DNA of 64,000 nucleotides from Pyrinomonadaceae bacterium MAG19_C2-C3 (GTDB lineage: Bacteria; Acidobacteriota; Blastocatellia; Pyrinomonadales; Pyrinomonadaceae): the NCBI GenBank assembly GCA_024330265.1, contig JANDLT010000018.1, forward strand, positions 1-64,000. The letters are read 5' to 3'. Shown here one piece after another: positions 39,285 through 48,581 of the stretch (positions within the stretch are counted from its first letter, which is position 1; each line of letters opens with the position of its first letter). Below the pieces are notes generated by a model, which was given only the letters and a program-made list of their open reading frames with translations, was not told where the DNA came from and searched no databases. The position numbers and the translations under genes were made by a program.

Positions 39285-41645
39285 ATGAGAAAATTGCTTC
39301 CCGTTCTTTTTGCCGCGACGCTTTTCCTAAGCGCGTTTATGCTGTTCTGGATTGAACCGCTGACCGGCAAGATGTTTCTTCCGCTGCTCGGCGGCACGCC
39401 CGCCGTCTGGAATACCTGTCTGCTTTTTTTTCAAACCGGACTGCTCGCGGGTTATCTCTACGCGCTCATCCTGTCGCGCGCACTGTCTTTGCGAAAGCAA
39501 ATCACGACGCATGTTGTGATGTTGATAATCGCCGCTCTGATTAACCTGCCGATTGGGTTGACGACCGGAGTTATCCAGAGCGTGCCGCGCGATACGCTCA
39601 ATCCGGCGTGGTGGTTGTTCGGGCGTTTAACGATGACGGTCGGCGCGGTGTTCTTCGTCATCTCGGCAACCAACACGCTGCTTCAACAATGGTTCGCGGG
39701 TGCGCGTCAAGACACAAAGCGCGACCCGTATTTTCTGTTCGCCGCGAGTAACGCGGGCAGTCTCATCGCGCTTCTCGCGTTCCCACTCATACTCGAACCG
39801 CGCTTTGCTTCGACCGTTCAACACAAGGCGTGGAGCGCGGCTTACCTTCTACTCTTGACGCTCATCATCACTTGCGCGGCGACGGTGTGGCGGGTGGCGA
39901 AACCGAATGCAAAGCCTTCGATTGAGAAGTCGGATACCAATGATGATGACGCATCTTCGCTTCAGTATGAGACGCCCAACGACGAGGCGATGCCGCCCGA
40001 TTTCAGGCGACGCGCGTGGTGGGTGTTGCTTGCCTTTGCGCCGTCAAGCTTGATGCTCGGCGTCACGACTTATATTTCGATTGACATCGCCGCGTTGCCG
40101 CTGCTGTGGATTGTGCCGCTCACGCTCTACTTGATGACGTTCGTCATCGCCTTCGCCGCGCGTGATGTAAGACGCACCGCGCGACTCGCACGTCTCGTGT
40201 CGCGCGGGCTTCCCGGCGCGGGACTGATACTTGTTCTCGTTTATCTTTCGGGAGCGCAAGAACCGGCGTGGTTTCTCATCGGCGTGCATCTGGTGTTCTT
40301 TTTCGTCGCCGCTCTCGCCGCTCACGCGCGACTCGCGGCGACGCGCCCCGCCGCCTTCCACCTTGCGGAGTTTTACCTGTGGCTGTCCGTCGGCGGCGCG
40401 CTCGGCGGTGTGTTCAATGCCATTATCGCACCACAGATTTTCGGTGACGTGTATGAGTATCCGTTGGCGATTGTGCTGGCGTGCGCGTTGCGGTTCGCAT
40501 CATCGAATGAGAGAACGGATGCGGCGCACGGTGAATCACAGGCAACAAAGCGAAAGTTTTTACATGGTGTTTTATCCCGTGATGTTTTACGAAGTGATAT
40601 TTTGCCGTCCGTTGTCATCGGAACATTGACGGTGGTGCTGGCGTTCGTCGCCACTTACTTTCGCATCGGGATGATTGAAGGCTTGGGACTCGTTCTCGGC
40701 GTTCCGTTGTTGATAAGTTATGTGTGGCTGCGCGGGCGCGTCGTCGGTTTCGCGCTCGCGCTCGGCGGTGTGATGCTCGGCAGTTCGTTTTACATGTCGG
40801 ATAGAACGCGCACGCTGGCAAGCGAACGCAACTTCTTCGGCGTCCTGCGCGTGAGTCAAACGCGCGGTGGAAACGTGCGCCGCCTGTATCACGGCACGAC
40901 GCTTCACGGACGGCAATACACGGACATCGTTCGCAACTGTGACCCGCTTTCTTACTATCATCGGGCGAGTCCGCTCGGTGCAATCTTCGCGGCTTTTCAT
41001 GCTTCGCGGCGTGGCGATAACGATTCGACGAACCCGGAAACCAACGATGATGCCGCGCGTGTCGCCGTCGTCGGACTCGGTACAGGAGCGATGATTATGC
41101 ACGCGCGTCAAGAGGAACAATGGACGTTTTATGAAATCAACCCGACGATTGAACGTCTCGCGCGTGACCCGCAATACTTCACCTACCTTGAAGTCTGCGC
41201 CCCCGTCAGGGCGGACACCGTGCTTGGCGACGCACGTTTGCGATTGCGTGAAGCGGCGGACAAATCGTTCGATATGATTTTCTTGGACGCCTTCAGTTCC
41301 GATGCGATACCCGTGCATCTACTGACAAAGGAAGCGATGAGTCTGTATTTGTCGAAGCTTAAACCCGATGGACTGCTCGCCTTTCACATCTCGAACCGCA
41401 ACCTCGATTTGCGTTTCGTGTTGGCGAACGCGGCGTCGGAATACGGTTTGACGGCGATAAATTTTGAAGACTCGAACGCGGAAAAGAACCCCGACAAAGA
41501 TGCATCGGAATGGATGGCGATGACACGCAATCAGGCAATCGCCCAAAACTTGCTCGAAGACAAACGCGCCGAACGCATCGCCGCACGACCCCGTGCGCGT
41601 GTGTGGAGCGACGACTTCACCAACATTTTTGAAGTCTTAAAGTGA
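39285..41645 (+). CDS. Polytopic membrane protein fused to a spermidine-synthase-like domain
   Basis: The 786-residue protein has an N-terminal half with about ten hydrophobic helices (LPVLFAATLFLSAFMLFWIEPL onward to about residue 500). A C-terminal Rossmann domain resembles polyamine aminopropyltransferases: AVVGLGTGAMIMHARQ, FYEINPTIERLARDP, GDARLRLREAADKSFDMIFLDAFSSDAIPVHLLTKEA. Whether it transfers aminopropyl groups is unknown; many such membrane-fused homologues lack the polyamine-site residues. The ATG follows a word palindrome directly. It could be co-transcribed with the carotenoid gene. Confidence 0.85.
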   Translation: MRKLLPVLFAATLFLSAFMLFWIEPLTGKMFLPLLGGTPAVWNTCLLFFQTGLLAGYLYALILSRALSLRKQITTHVVMLIIAALINLPIGLTTGVIQSVPRDTLNPAWWLFGRLTMTVGAVFFVISATNTLLQQWFAGARQDTKRDPYFLFAASNAGSLIALLAFPLILEPRFASTVQHKAWSAAYLLLLTLIITCAATVWRVAKPNAKPSIEKSDTNDDDASSLQYETPNDEAMPPDFRRRAWWVLLAFAPSSLMLGVTTYISIDIAALPLLWIVPLTLYLMTFVIAFAARDVRRTARLARLVSRGLPGAGLILVLVYLSGAQEPAWFLIGVHLVFFFVAALAAHARLAATRPAAFHLAEFYLWLSVGGALGGVFNAIIAPQIFGDVYEYPLAIVLACALRFASSNERTDAAHGESQATKRKFLHGVLSRDVLRSDILPSVVIGTLTVVLAFVATYFRIGMIEGLGLVLGVPLLISYVWLRGRVVGFALALGGVMLGSSFYMSDRTRTLASERNFFGVLRVSQTRGGNVRRLYHGTTLHGRQYTDIVRNCDPLSYYHRASPLGAIFAAFHASRRGDNDSTNPETNDDAARVAVVGLGTGAMIMHARQEEQWTFYEINPTIERLARDPQYFTYLEVCAPVRADTVLGDARLRLREAADKSFDMIFLDAFSSDAIPVHLLTKEAMSLYLSKLKPDGLLAFHISNRNLDLRFVLANAASEYGLTAINFEDSNAEKNPDKDASEWMAMTRNQAIAQNLLEDKRAERIAARPRARVWSDDFTNIFEVLK

Positions 41646-41809
41646 ACACAGTCGGTGAAACCCGACGGATATTTGTTCGATGATGACGGGCGCGTTTGAC
41701 AAGACGGGCGAATAGTCAATACGGTGTGACGGCAATTCAAACTTTCGTCATCGGTGAATGATTCATAAGCGATGACAACAACAATACCCACGACGAAGGA
41801 GATTCGATT

Positions 41810-41995
41810 ATGGCTGACGCGCGAAATATCGCACACGATAAAACGGTGATGGACGAGAAAAAAGATGACGGTGAAGAAGCCGTCGAAGGCGCGACGGTGA
41901 CACCACAACCCGGCAAGAAACCCCCGCTTGAAAAGGATGACGACGGGCAAGAAGACAAGCCGCGCGAAGTCAACGAAGGCGAACGCGAAAATTGA
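41810..41995 (+). CDS. Small, highly charged, probably disordered protein
   Basis: The 61-residue protein is dominated by Asp, Glu and Lys with Pro and Gly and no hydrophobic core, so intrinsic disorder is likely. GAAGGAG lies 8 bases before the ATG, which makes translation credible. It lies 36 bases upstream of folA on the same strand. No family is recognised; similar small acidic proteins are often stress- or desiccation-related, but nothing here shows that. Confidence 0.6.
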   Translation: MADARNIAHDKTVMDEKKDDGEEAVEGATVTPQPGKKPPLEKDDDGQEDKPREVNEGEREN

Positions 41996-42031
41996 ATGAG
42001 TTAATCATCGCCGTTTTATAAATCTTCACCT

Positions 42032-42511
42032 ATGGCAATCATCGGTATCGTCGCTTTGGACAGGCAAGGTGCTATCGGAAAGGAAGGCAAACTGCCATGG
42101 CACTTCAAAGCGGATTTGCGATTTTTCCGCGAGCAAACCACCGGACACGCCTGCGTCATGGGCTATCGAACATGGCTATCGTTGCGCGAAGTTCCGTTGC
42201 CGAAACGCCTAAATCTGGTGTTGAGTCGAAGGGCGCACATCACACGTTTGCCGCCCGTCATCTTCTTAACGCAAGAACTCACGGCAATCGAACTCAATGA
42301 TTATTTGCAATGCGACTTATTCGTTATCGGCGGAGCGAGCATCTACGAAGCGTTTCGGGAGCATATCGAATGCTGGATTGTGACCGAGATTCCTTTGACT
42401 ATCGAAGACGCCGACACGTTTATGCCCGCCGATTTTCTCGAAGGCTTTACGCGCACCGCGACGCGAAACTTGGGCGATGATTTAACGGTTAATTTTTACG
42501 AACGCGGTTAG
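42032..42511 (+). CDS. folA: Dihydrofolate reductase
   Basis: The 159-residue enzyme reduces dihydrofolate to tetrahydrofolate with NADPH. Conserved parts are IGIVALDRQGAIGKEGKLPWHFKADLRFF with the active-site acidic residue, CVMGYRTWLSL, LPKRLNLVLSR, LFVIGGASIYEAF and the C-terminal strand. The usual Arg/Lys after MG in MGRKTW is Tyr here (MGYRTW), near the NADPH site, so some divergence exists. The gene is followed by a strong terminator. Confidence 0.9.
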   Translation: MAIIGIVALDRQGAIGKEGKLPWHFKADLRFFREQTTGHACVMGYRTWLSLREVPLPKRLNLVLSRRAHITRLPPVIFLTQELTAIELNDYLQCDLFVIGGASIYEAFREHIECWIVTEIPLTIEDADTFMPADFLEGFTRTATRNLGDDLTVNFYERG

Positions 42512-42563
42512 CCTCCGACCTTGACACTTATCGAAGCGGTAAGTTTTTGTCTTGTCAAAGCCA

Positions 42564-42603
42564 AGAAGCCGCGTGCATCAATCAAGTGATGCACGCGGCT
42601 TCT
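42564..42603. terminator. 17-bp bidirectional terminator hairpin
   Basis: AGAAGCCGCGTGCATCA (42564-42580) and its exact complement (42587-42603) form a stem with a 6-base loop between the convergent folA and tetrahaem cytochrome genes. Short U-rich flanks (CAAGTTT on plus, GGCTTTGAC on minus) are present. Confidence 0.85.
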
Positions 42604-42624
42604 CAAGTTTATATGAACGAAACT

Positions 42625-43182
42625 TTAAGCTTTCTTGACGTGGCAAGTGTCGCATGTCGCGGGGGCGTTTGCCGCCGGACGTTTGGCTTTGACGGCTTCG
42701 TGACAGGTGTTGCAGTTGCGGTGATAGGCTTCGGTGTTGGTCAATTCCGTCGGGTCTGATTCGCCTTCGTAAGTGAGGGTCGGTTGTTTCTTGCCGCTGT
42801 CTTCTTGGAAGTGGCAGGTGCGGCACGACTTGACGACTTCGCTTCCGGCTTCGAGCGATGCGGTGGTCAAAGCGACTTTGCGCTCGAATGTTTTATACGG
42901 CGGCTTCGGTCCCGGCTGGTCTGTGTGGTGACACTCGATGCACGCGATGACGCCCGTGCCTTCGATGTTGTAGTTCTTCAGTGAGTGGGTTTCGTGGTTG
43001 AACGCGACTTCTCCCCACGTTTCATGTTTGCTGTCTTTGGCGAGTTTGATTTCGCCTTTCGGTTGAACTTTGCTGTCAACGATGGGCGCGGCGACAGGCG
43101 AGACATTGAAACTCGAAGCGAAGCCGGTGAGGTGGATTGCTCCGTAGGCGACAAAGGCGATGAGGACGATGAGTGTTTTCAT
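42625..43182 (-). CDS. Tetrahaem c-type cytochrome (c3/c7-like)
   Basis: The 185-residue exported protein has a signal peptide (LIVLIAFVAYGAIHLTGFAS). Four CXXCH haem-attachment motifs are at about residues 81-85 (CIECH, followed by another His), 120-124, 157-161 and 177-181. Isolated His residues (FNHETH, HRN) are available as distal ligands. It should carry electrons in the periplasm or at the cell surface. The start at ATG 43182 avoids a non-homologous extension. The 43183-43433 region upstream shows no gene. Its maturation would depend on the system II genes at 46828-50165. Confidence 0.88.
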   Translation of the reverse strand: MKTLIVLIAFVAYGAIHLTGFASSFNVSPVAAPIVDSKVQPKGEIKLAKDSKHETWGEVAFNHETHSLKNYNIEGTGVIACIECHHTDQPGPKPPYKTFERKVALTTASLEAGSEVVKSCRTCHFQEDSGKKQPTLTYEGESDPTELTNTEAYHRNCNTCHEAVKAKRPAANAPATCDTCHVKKA

Positions 43183-43433
43183 GATGACAAATTCTTTCTG
43201 CGAACGTGAACGACAAAAAGTTTCAGGGAAGAGCCAACAACCGAAGCGACTAAGTTTCAATCCGCACCAAGCTTGAAATGCCCGGTGATTAACGAGGTGT
43301 GAGAATTTCTACGACTTCTGAAATCGAATCGGCAGCGCGAGGAGAGCCGTCAAGGGATGAGAATAAAATCTGTGCGGGTATATTGTCAACGCTTTTCCGT
43401 CACACTTGTTTAAGCTTGCCGCTGACAAGTGAT

Positions 43434-44309
43434 TTATGACGGCATCGCAAACGAACTTCCGGTATGACATCGTTTGCAATCCGCGAAGTTCGTATCACCG
43501 AACGCGCGTCGCCCGTTGTGACAGGTGGCGCAGCTTTGCGCGCGTGAGTTCAAGATATGTTGTTGCGCGACGGTCGCGCTGACTTGGCGCGATTGCGGAA
43601 GTCCGGGACGCAAATCGTGGCAATCCGCGCAGTTTAGATTCTGATTTGTGCCGTGGTCGGCGTGGCTGAAATTGACTTGAAAAGCCTTCGCGGTCGTCGG
43701 CGTGCGGCGATAGGAATTGGCTTGCTTGTGGCACACGCCGCACGATGAAATGTCGCGCCCGTTGGCGGTCGCGCCGGGTGTGTGGCAGACATAACATTGC
43801 GTGTGTCCGCCGTTCGTGCCACCGAATCCCGCCGGAATCGTGCGCGCGACGCCGCGCCGCAAAGGTGCATGACAGGCGACGCAACCGTTAGCCGGACGCG
43901 CCGCGCCTCTGTCGTGTTGGGCGTGGTCAAAGGAGACATTGAAGCTGGCGATGCCGGGAAAGTTTTTAACTGGCGGGTTGCCGGAATTGAGTCCCGTGTG
44001 ACAGATGGCGCACATCGGAATGTTGACCGAAACGAATTGTTGAAGGTGGCATCCGGTGCAATCTCTGTGTTCGGGAAGCGTCGGGACAAGGCGATTGTCC
44101 GTGCGACGGTGACAGTCATTGCACGAGCGCGAAGCGTGCGAAGCGAGACGATGCGAGAAGCGGCTAAAGTCGCCGCTCATCTGCGTGACCTGTTGTGATG
44201 GTGTCGTCGAATGAGCCGCGACGACGGTTAAGAACGACGACGCGGAAACGGTCGAAGCGGTCGAGACGCAAATCGAAATGAGGATGAGCGCGAACAGAAA
44301 AGCTTTCAT
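43434..44309 (-). CDS. Nonahaem c-type cytochrome
   Basis: The 291-residue protein has a signal peptide (FLFALILISICVSTASTVSAS) and nine CXXCH motifs: CNDCH, CTGCH, CAICH, CVACH, CYVCH, CGVCH, CADCH, CATCH and CKRCH. The haem density (about one per 29 residues) and paired FSH/FDHAQH histidines upstream of motifs resemble the cytochrome c7/c3-type families. It is predicted to be periplasmic or surface-located for multi-electron transfer. The start is taken as ATG 44309 at the signal peptide. It follows another nonahaem gene with a 111-base gap. Confidence 0.88.
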   Translation of the reverse strand: MKAFLFALILISICVSTASTVSASSFLTVVAAHSTTPSQQVTQMSGDFSRFSHRLASHASRSCNDCHRRTDNRLVPTLPEHRDCTGCHLQQFVSVNIPMCAICHTGLNSGNPPVKNFPGIASFNVSFDHAQHDRGAARPANGCVACHAPLRRGVARTIPAGFGGTNGGHTQCYVCHTPGATANGRDISSCGVCHKQANSYRRTPTTAKAFQVNFSHADHGTNQNLNCADCHDLRPGLPQSRQVSATVAQQHILNSRAQSCATCHNGRRAFGDTNFADCKRCHTGSSFAMPS

Positions 44310-44420
44310 CACCGGAGTCCGGGACACCGGAACGTGAGATGAGCGCGCGGAATAAAATTCTTGCGCGCGAAGCGTGTGGTAGTGGTGACGTGCCGTGTAA
44401 TTCATTTGCTTTTGATTAAA

Positions 44421-45797
44421 CTACTCGGATTTTGGAGCATTGCTTTTCTGACGTTCGCGGCGTGGCGCATCGGGCGCGCGTCCGACGATAAGATAATGAC
44501 TATCGGGAGCGTCACGGTTGCCGACGTTGGGAAGATGGCAATAAGTGCAGCTGAAACTCGCATCGGCTTTAAGCTTCGTGAGTTCGTTCTGAAGGTCTTT
44601 GCGCGTCACGGCGTGACAGAAGTTGCAGGTCGCAATCGGGACTTCGGCGGCGAGATTTTGGAGCGACGCGGCTTCGAGAATGTTTGTGTGACACGTCGTG
44701 CATCCGTACTCACGATGGTTCGCGCGGTCATGGCGAAACTTCGCGGAAACGCGCTCAAGCCAGACTTCGGGTGAATGTGACGCGGTGATTTTTAAGTTGG
44801 TATCGGCGTTCGCGGTTTGACCGGACGACGGGTTGCGCCCGCGTGCGCGTCGTCGGGTTTGCAATGATGCGTTGATTGTCATCGCATCTTCATCCGGCAT
44901 AAAGGCGGCGCGTGTGGCGGCGTTCGTGTTTCTGCCGGGAGCGACGATGCCGTGACATCCGGCGCAATCGGAAGCGATGGGTTTTTGTTCTTGCCAGTGG
45001 CAATTAAAACACGAAGCGTGTCCGGTCGGGGAAGTCTTGAATGTTCCGGCGGTCGGCGTATCTTTTATCCATTCGGCGGGTGCATCGCGCTCCGTGCGGT
45101 CGGTCGCGTGGCAGGTCGCGCAACTGTCAAGAATCTCGTTCGGGTCGGGTGGCGGCGTCGCGGTTTGTGACTTGGTTTGTGATGCGGTCTGGTTCGCCGT
45201 CTGGTCTATGATGAAAGACGCATTCACGAACTGCGTGTTGTTCACTTGGTTTCGTTGCGGATGCGCGGGGACGACGCGGGCGATGACGTATTGATGTTTG
45301 TCATGCGGGAAAATCCCTTTGAAGTCGGAAGCGACGGCAGGTTTTGGGAACTCGAAGCGCGCGTCGCTTCGCGGCGAGACGACGGTGTGACAGACGGTGC
45401 AGATTTGCGGGCGCGCTCCGGCAGCGAAGAACTGTGTGCGGTGACAACTGATGCACGCATCATGGTCGGGAAAATCCGTGACATTGATGCGCGAAACGGA
45501 TTCGATTTTGTGGCATGAGGCGCAATCAAGGGCGAGGTGCGAACGGCTCGCGTGTTCAAAATCGGAATATCGAAGGCGCGCTGGCGGGCGGCGTTGTTGG
45601 CGGCGTGAGGATGAGCGTTGAACTTGAAGCGCGAGTGGTTCGACGGCTTCGTGCTCGTCCGTCACGGAAACAACGGGGCGCGGTGCGGCGTAAGACGGCG
45701 CGGCGACGATTGCCATAATACTCGCCATAAAGCACGCGATGATGCACGCGGTAGCGCGCATCGAAAACGGCGCAAGGATGAGGGGGAAACGGCGCAT
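44421..45797 (-). CDS. Nonahaem c-type cytochrome with linker insert
   Basis: The 458-residue exported protein (signal around ACIIACFMASIMAIVAAPSYA) has nine CXXCH motifs: CASCH, CISCH, CTVCH, CATCH, CFNCH, CAGCH, CTTCH, CNFCH and CTYCH. A Gln/Thr-rich low-complexity linker (TANQTASQTKSQTA, about 200-215) separates the first three haems from the rest, and a second disordered stretch precedes the last three. DFEHASRSH, FPHDKH and FRHDRANH provide candidate distal His ligands. The start ATG 45797 is preferred over an upstream TTG. It probably shares an electron-transfer chain with the other two cytochromes. Confidence 0.87.
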   Translation of the reverse strand: MRRFPLILAPFSMRATACIIACFMASIMAIVAAPSYAAPRPVVSVTDEHEAVEPLALQVQRSSSRRQQRRPPARLRYSDFEHASRSHLALDCASCHKIESVSRINVTDFPDHDACISCHRTQFFAAGARPQICTVCHTVVSPRSDARFEFPKPAVASDFKGIFPHDKHQYVIARVVPAHPQRNQVNNTQFVNASFIIDQTANQTASQTKSQTATPPPDPNEILDSCATCHATDRTERDAPAEWIKDTPTAGTFKTSPTGHASCFNCHWQEQKPIASDCAGCHGIVAPGRNTNAATRAAFMPDEDAMTINASLQTRRRARGRNPSSGQTANADTNLKITASHSPEVWLERVSAKFRHDRANHREYGCTTCHTNILEAASLQNLAAEVPIATCNFCHAVTRKDLQNELTKLKADASFSCTYCHLPNVGNRDAPDSHYLIVGRAPDAPRRERQKSNAPKSE

Positions 45798-45848
45798 ACA
45801 AACTTTAGCGGACTTAGGCAAGCTTCGGACGCAAGGGCGAAAAGCGAT

Positions 45849-46814
45849 TTAGTTTTGCGTGACGGGCGAGGTGACAAAAGCTGTGGTCGGGGTGCGAGGC
45901 GCGGACGCATCACAGTTTATCCGCTTCGCGTTGTTATCGCCAAGCGTGACGGTTACCGTTGCTTCTTTGCCGGTCTTACCCGGCGGCACGGTGACTTTAT
46001 AATTCCAGATAACACAGGTAAGTGAAGACATACTTGCCGGACTCGTGTTTCCGGCGGCTTGCGGCGTGGCGAGCGCGCCGACGATTTCTACCGGCATGAT
46101 GTTCGAGACGTAATAATCTCCGGGCGTGATGTTGGGCAAGTAAGCGACGCCTTTTTCGTTGGTGACGACGACGGCGGCGAGTCCGGCTTGGCGCGCTAAG
46201 GCTTCGGTGCGAGGTGCTTTCAGATTGTAATAACCGACGCGAATCGAATCGGGCAGATTTACGGTCAGCCACTTGAGAGCTTGGGCTTCGTCCTTTTTGT
46301 AACGGGTGAGACCGCGCTTATAGGCGAGGAGAAATTCGGGGACGGTTAAATCATCGGGATTAAGTTCGCGGCAGTACGGCGTATCGCAATCATTTTTTTG
46401 CAGCCATGCGATGAACTGCGGACTTGCTCCGACGCGCGTGTAATAAGCGGTGCGCGAGAGTGCCGCACCTGTGAACAAGAGGCTTTGATCCGTTCCGGTG
46501 CTTACCCTCTGGACATCTTTCCGCAAAAGAAAGAAGCGTTTGAGTTTGACTGGAGTCTTCTTTCCGTCAACGGTTAATGCCACAACCAGTTTGACCATCG
46601 CGGGACGCGGTGAAGCTTGCGGCGATGGGGATGCTTGGGGTGACGGTGAAGCGTCGGCAGGCGGTGTTTCTTGCGGCGACGCTTGTGGTGACGGAGATGC
46701 GGCGGGCGTGGCGGGTGTGGTTTGTTGTGCGTTCGCAAAGCTTGACGATAACCCGGACGCGCCGCAGAGCATCAGGATTATCGCCAAGCCGAAGCGGTGT
46801 GTGTGCTTGAACAT
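45849..46814 (-). CDS. Secreted protein with PSPQASP repeats and a beta-sandwich-like tail
   Basis: The 321-residue protein has a signal peptide (FGLAIILMLCGASGLSSSFANA) and a disordered segment of reiterated SPSPQASP units (about 32-70). A folded region starts MVKLVVALTVDGKKTPVKLKRFFLLRKD. The part EKGVAYLPNITPGDYYVSNIMP resembles carboxypeptidase regulatory-like or SpaA-type surface domains. No haem motif is present. The start ATG 46814 lies 13 bases after the ccsA stop, so it is likely co-transcribed with the cytochrome maturation genes. The function is unknown. Confidence 0.65.
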   Translation of the reverse strand: MFKHTHRFGLAIILMLCGASGLSSSFANAQQTTPATPAASPSPQASPQETPPADASPSPQASPSPQASPRPAMVKLVVALTVDGKKTPVKLKRFFLLRKDVQRVSTGTDQSLLFTGAALSRTAYYTRVGASPQFIAWLQKNDCDTPYCRELNPDDLTVPEFLLAYKRGLTRYKKDEAQALKWLTVNLPDSIRVGYYNLKAPRTEALARQAGLAAVVVTNEKGVAYLPNITPGDYYVSNIMPVEIVGALATPQAAGNTSPASMSSLTCVIWNYKVTVPPGKTGKEATVTVTLGDNNAKRINCDASAPRTPTTAFVTSPVTQN

Positions 46815-46827
46815 GATTTCGATTAAA

Positions 46828-48459
46828 TCAGGCGTAAGAGTGTAAGCCGGGCAGTAAATAACTGACGCCGAGATAGGTAAAGAGGATGAACAGGAATCCG
46901 GCGAGGGCGAAGTAAGCACTGCGCCGCCCTGTCCAACCGCGCGAGATGCGCGAGTGAAGGAAGCCCGCGTAGGTGAGCCACGCGACGAACGCGCCGGTCT
47001 CCTTTGAGTCCCACGCCCAGTATCTTCCCCATGATTCGTTCGCCCAAATCGCGCCCGTGATAAGCAACATTGCCAGCAACGCAAATGTGATGCTCGCGGT
47101 TTTGTACATCATGTTGTCAATGCGTTCTAAGGACGGAAGCGCGGCGCGCACGCGGTCTGTGCGGAAGCTGAACAATAAGACGAACAGCGTTCCCGCTGCC
47201 GCCGTGATGAGGGCGGCGAGTTCGACCGGATTCGCGTTGAGGCTAAGTTTAAGAAGCGGGGCGTTCTGCGTCACGAAGCCCGCGCCGTAAGCGTAAGTTT
47301 GAGCGGGCGGAAGCGAGTTGGCTTCCAAAGCGGGCATTCCCATCGCTTTCTCGGCAACCCATTTCCCGAATTGCGTGAATTGCGAAGGGTCAACGCGGGC
47401 GGCGATGTCGGTGATGGATTTGATTTGCGTGACGAGTAAAGCAATCGCGCTGGCTTGGGCGACAAGGGCGAGACGCAGGAAATTGTGTCCCCATGCGCGT
47501 GCTTTTTCATCATTCTTCGCAAGGTAAATTCCGAAGGCGATGATTGTGCCGACGAGCAGAAGACCGGCGATGAGAAGCACTATGCCGACGTAAGGGAGTT
47601 CGACGCGGAGCGGAATCGCCATCCGGCTTGAGCCGTTGATGAGGAATGATGAGGCGGAATACTGCGCGCCCATGAACACCGTGCCGCGACTAACGGTCGC
47701 AAACACGCCGACCGCAAACAGGCTCGACCAAATCGCCATCGCTTCGGTTTTCACACCGTCTTTCAAAAGATAGACGACGCCGAGTGCGAAACAGACAAGG
47801 GCGACACCGTAAGACAGGGACGCGATGCCGACGTGAATCGGTCGCCAGTAAGAATCGAGAATCGGCGGCAGATTGATGAACTCATTGCCGATAAACACGG
47901 CGAGTAAAATGATGAGCGACGCGAGCGGCAAAGAGAGCGCGCCTAAGAAACGAAAGCTTTTGCGACGGGCGATAAAGAGCGTCGTAATCGCCGCCCCGAA
48001 CGCGAACGCGATACTATAATCATAAAGGTTCGCAAGCGGAATATAGCGAAAGAACCAAGGCATTTCCGTGAGCGGGCGGGCTTGCGAAAGCAGTGTTTCC
48101 ATTTCGCGGTCACGCGCCGCAATCCAGCGCACGCCCCAACTTCCCAAGTTGAGAAACGCCCCGATACTCGTCAACCACAAGCCGAGACGCGACGCGGTTG
48201 ATGACGGTGCGTAAATGTTTGTCAGATAGAAAATCGCGGCGGACAGATATGCCGCGAGTGCCATAATCAAAAGCGCGCCGTCGGAGATGAAGCGTTTGCT
48301 TCCCGTCTGAAAACACCACACGGTCAGAAGCACCGCGCCGATGATGGGAAGCAACGCGGGCAGGTAAGCGCGCAGGGTTGATAGTAAATTAGACGCCGAT
48401 GATGGTTCGGTGTTTGGCGTCGAAGCGGTAAGAGTCGGGGATGCTAAAACTTCACTCAT
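46828..48459 (-). CDS. ccsA: System II cytochrome c maturation protein CcsA/ResC
   Basis: The 543-residue polytopic membrane protein has about 14 hydrophobic segments. The haem-handling WWD-type motif is WGRYWAWDSKETGAFVAW near residue 468. Conserved His residues occur in the flanking helices, including the last LHS/HSR region (FLHSRISRGWTGRR). With ResB it exports haem and attaches it to CXXCH apocytochromes outside the membrane. It is longer than many ResC proteins, with an extended N-terminal membrane part. The clustering with 22 CXXCH motifs downstream is consistent with its role. Confidence 0.92.
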   Translation of the reverse strand: MSEVLASPTLTASTPNTEPSSASNLLSTLRAYLPALLPIIGAVLLTVWCFQTGSKRFISDGALLIMALAAYLSAAIFYLTNIYAPSSTASRLGLWLTSIGAFLNLGSWGVRWIAARDREMETLLSQARPLTEMPWFFRYIPLANLYDYSIAFAFGAAITTLFIARRKSFRFLGALSLPLASLIILLAVFIGNEFINLPPILDSYWRPIHVGIASLSYGVALVCFALGVVYLLKDGVKTEAMAIWSSLFAVGVFATVSRGTVFMGAQYSASSFLINGSSRMAIPLRVELPYVGIVLLIAGLLLVGTIIAFGIYLAKNDEKARAWGHNFLRLALVAQASAIALLVTQIKSITDIAARVDPSQFTQFGKWVAEKAMGMPALEANSLPPAQTYAYGAGFVTQNAPLLKLSLNANPVELAALITAAAGTLFVLLFSFRTDRVRAALPSLERIDNMMYKTASITFALLAMLLITGAIWANESWGRYWAWDSKETGAFVAWLTYAGFLHSRISRGWTGRRSAYFALAGFLFILFTYLGVSYLLPGLHSYA

Positions 48460-48581
48460 GATTTCTTGTTCCTGTGAAAGCTTAGTGCTGTGTAGTTGAG
48501 GGTTCTGTTTTTAATTCAAATTTCAAATTTCAAATCCAAAAGCGGAAAGCAGAGATTATGAAAACCGAAATTTCAAAATAC

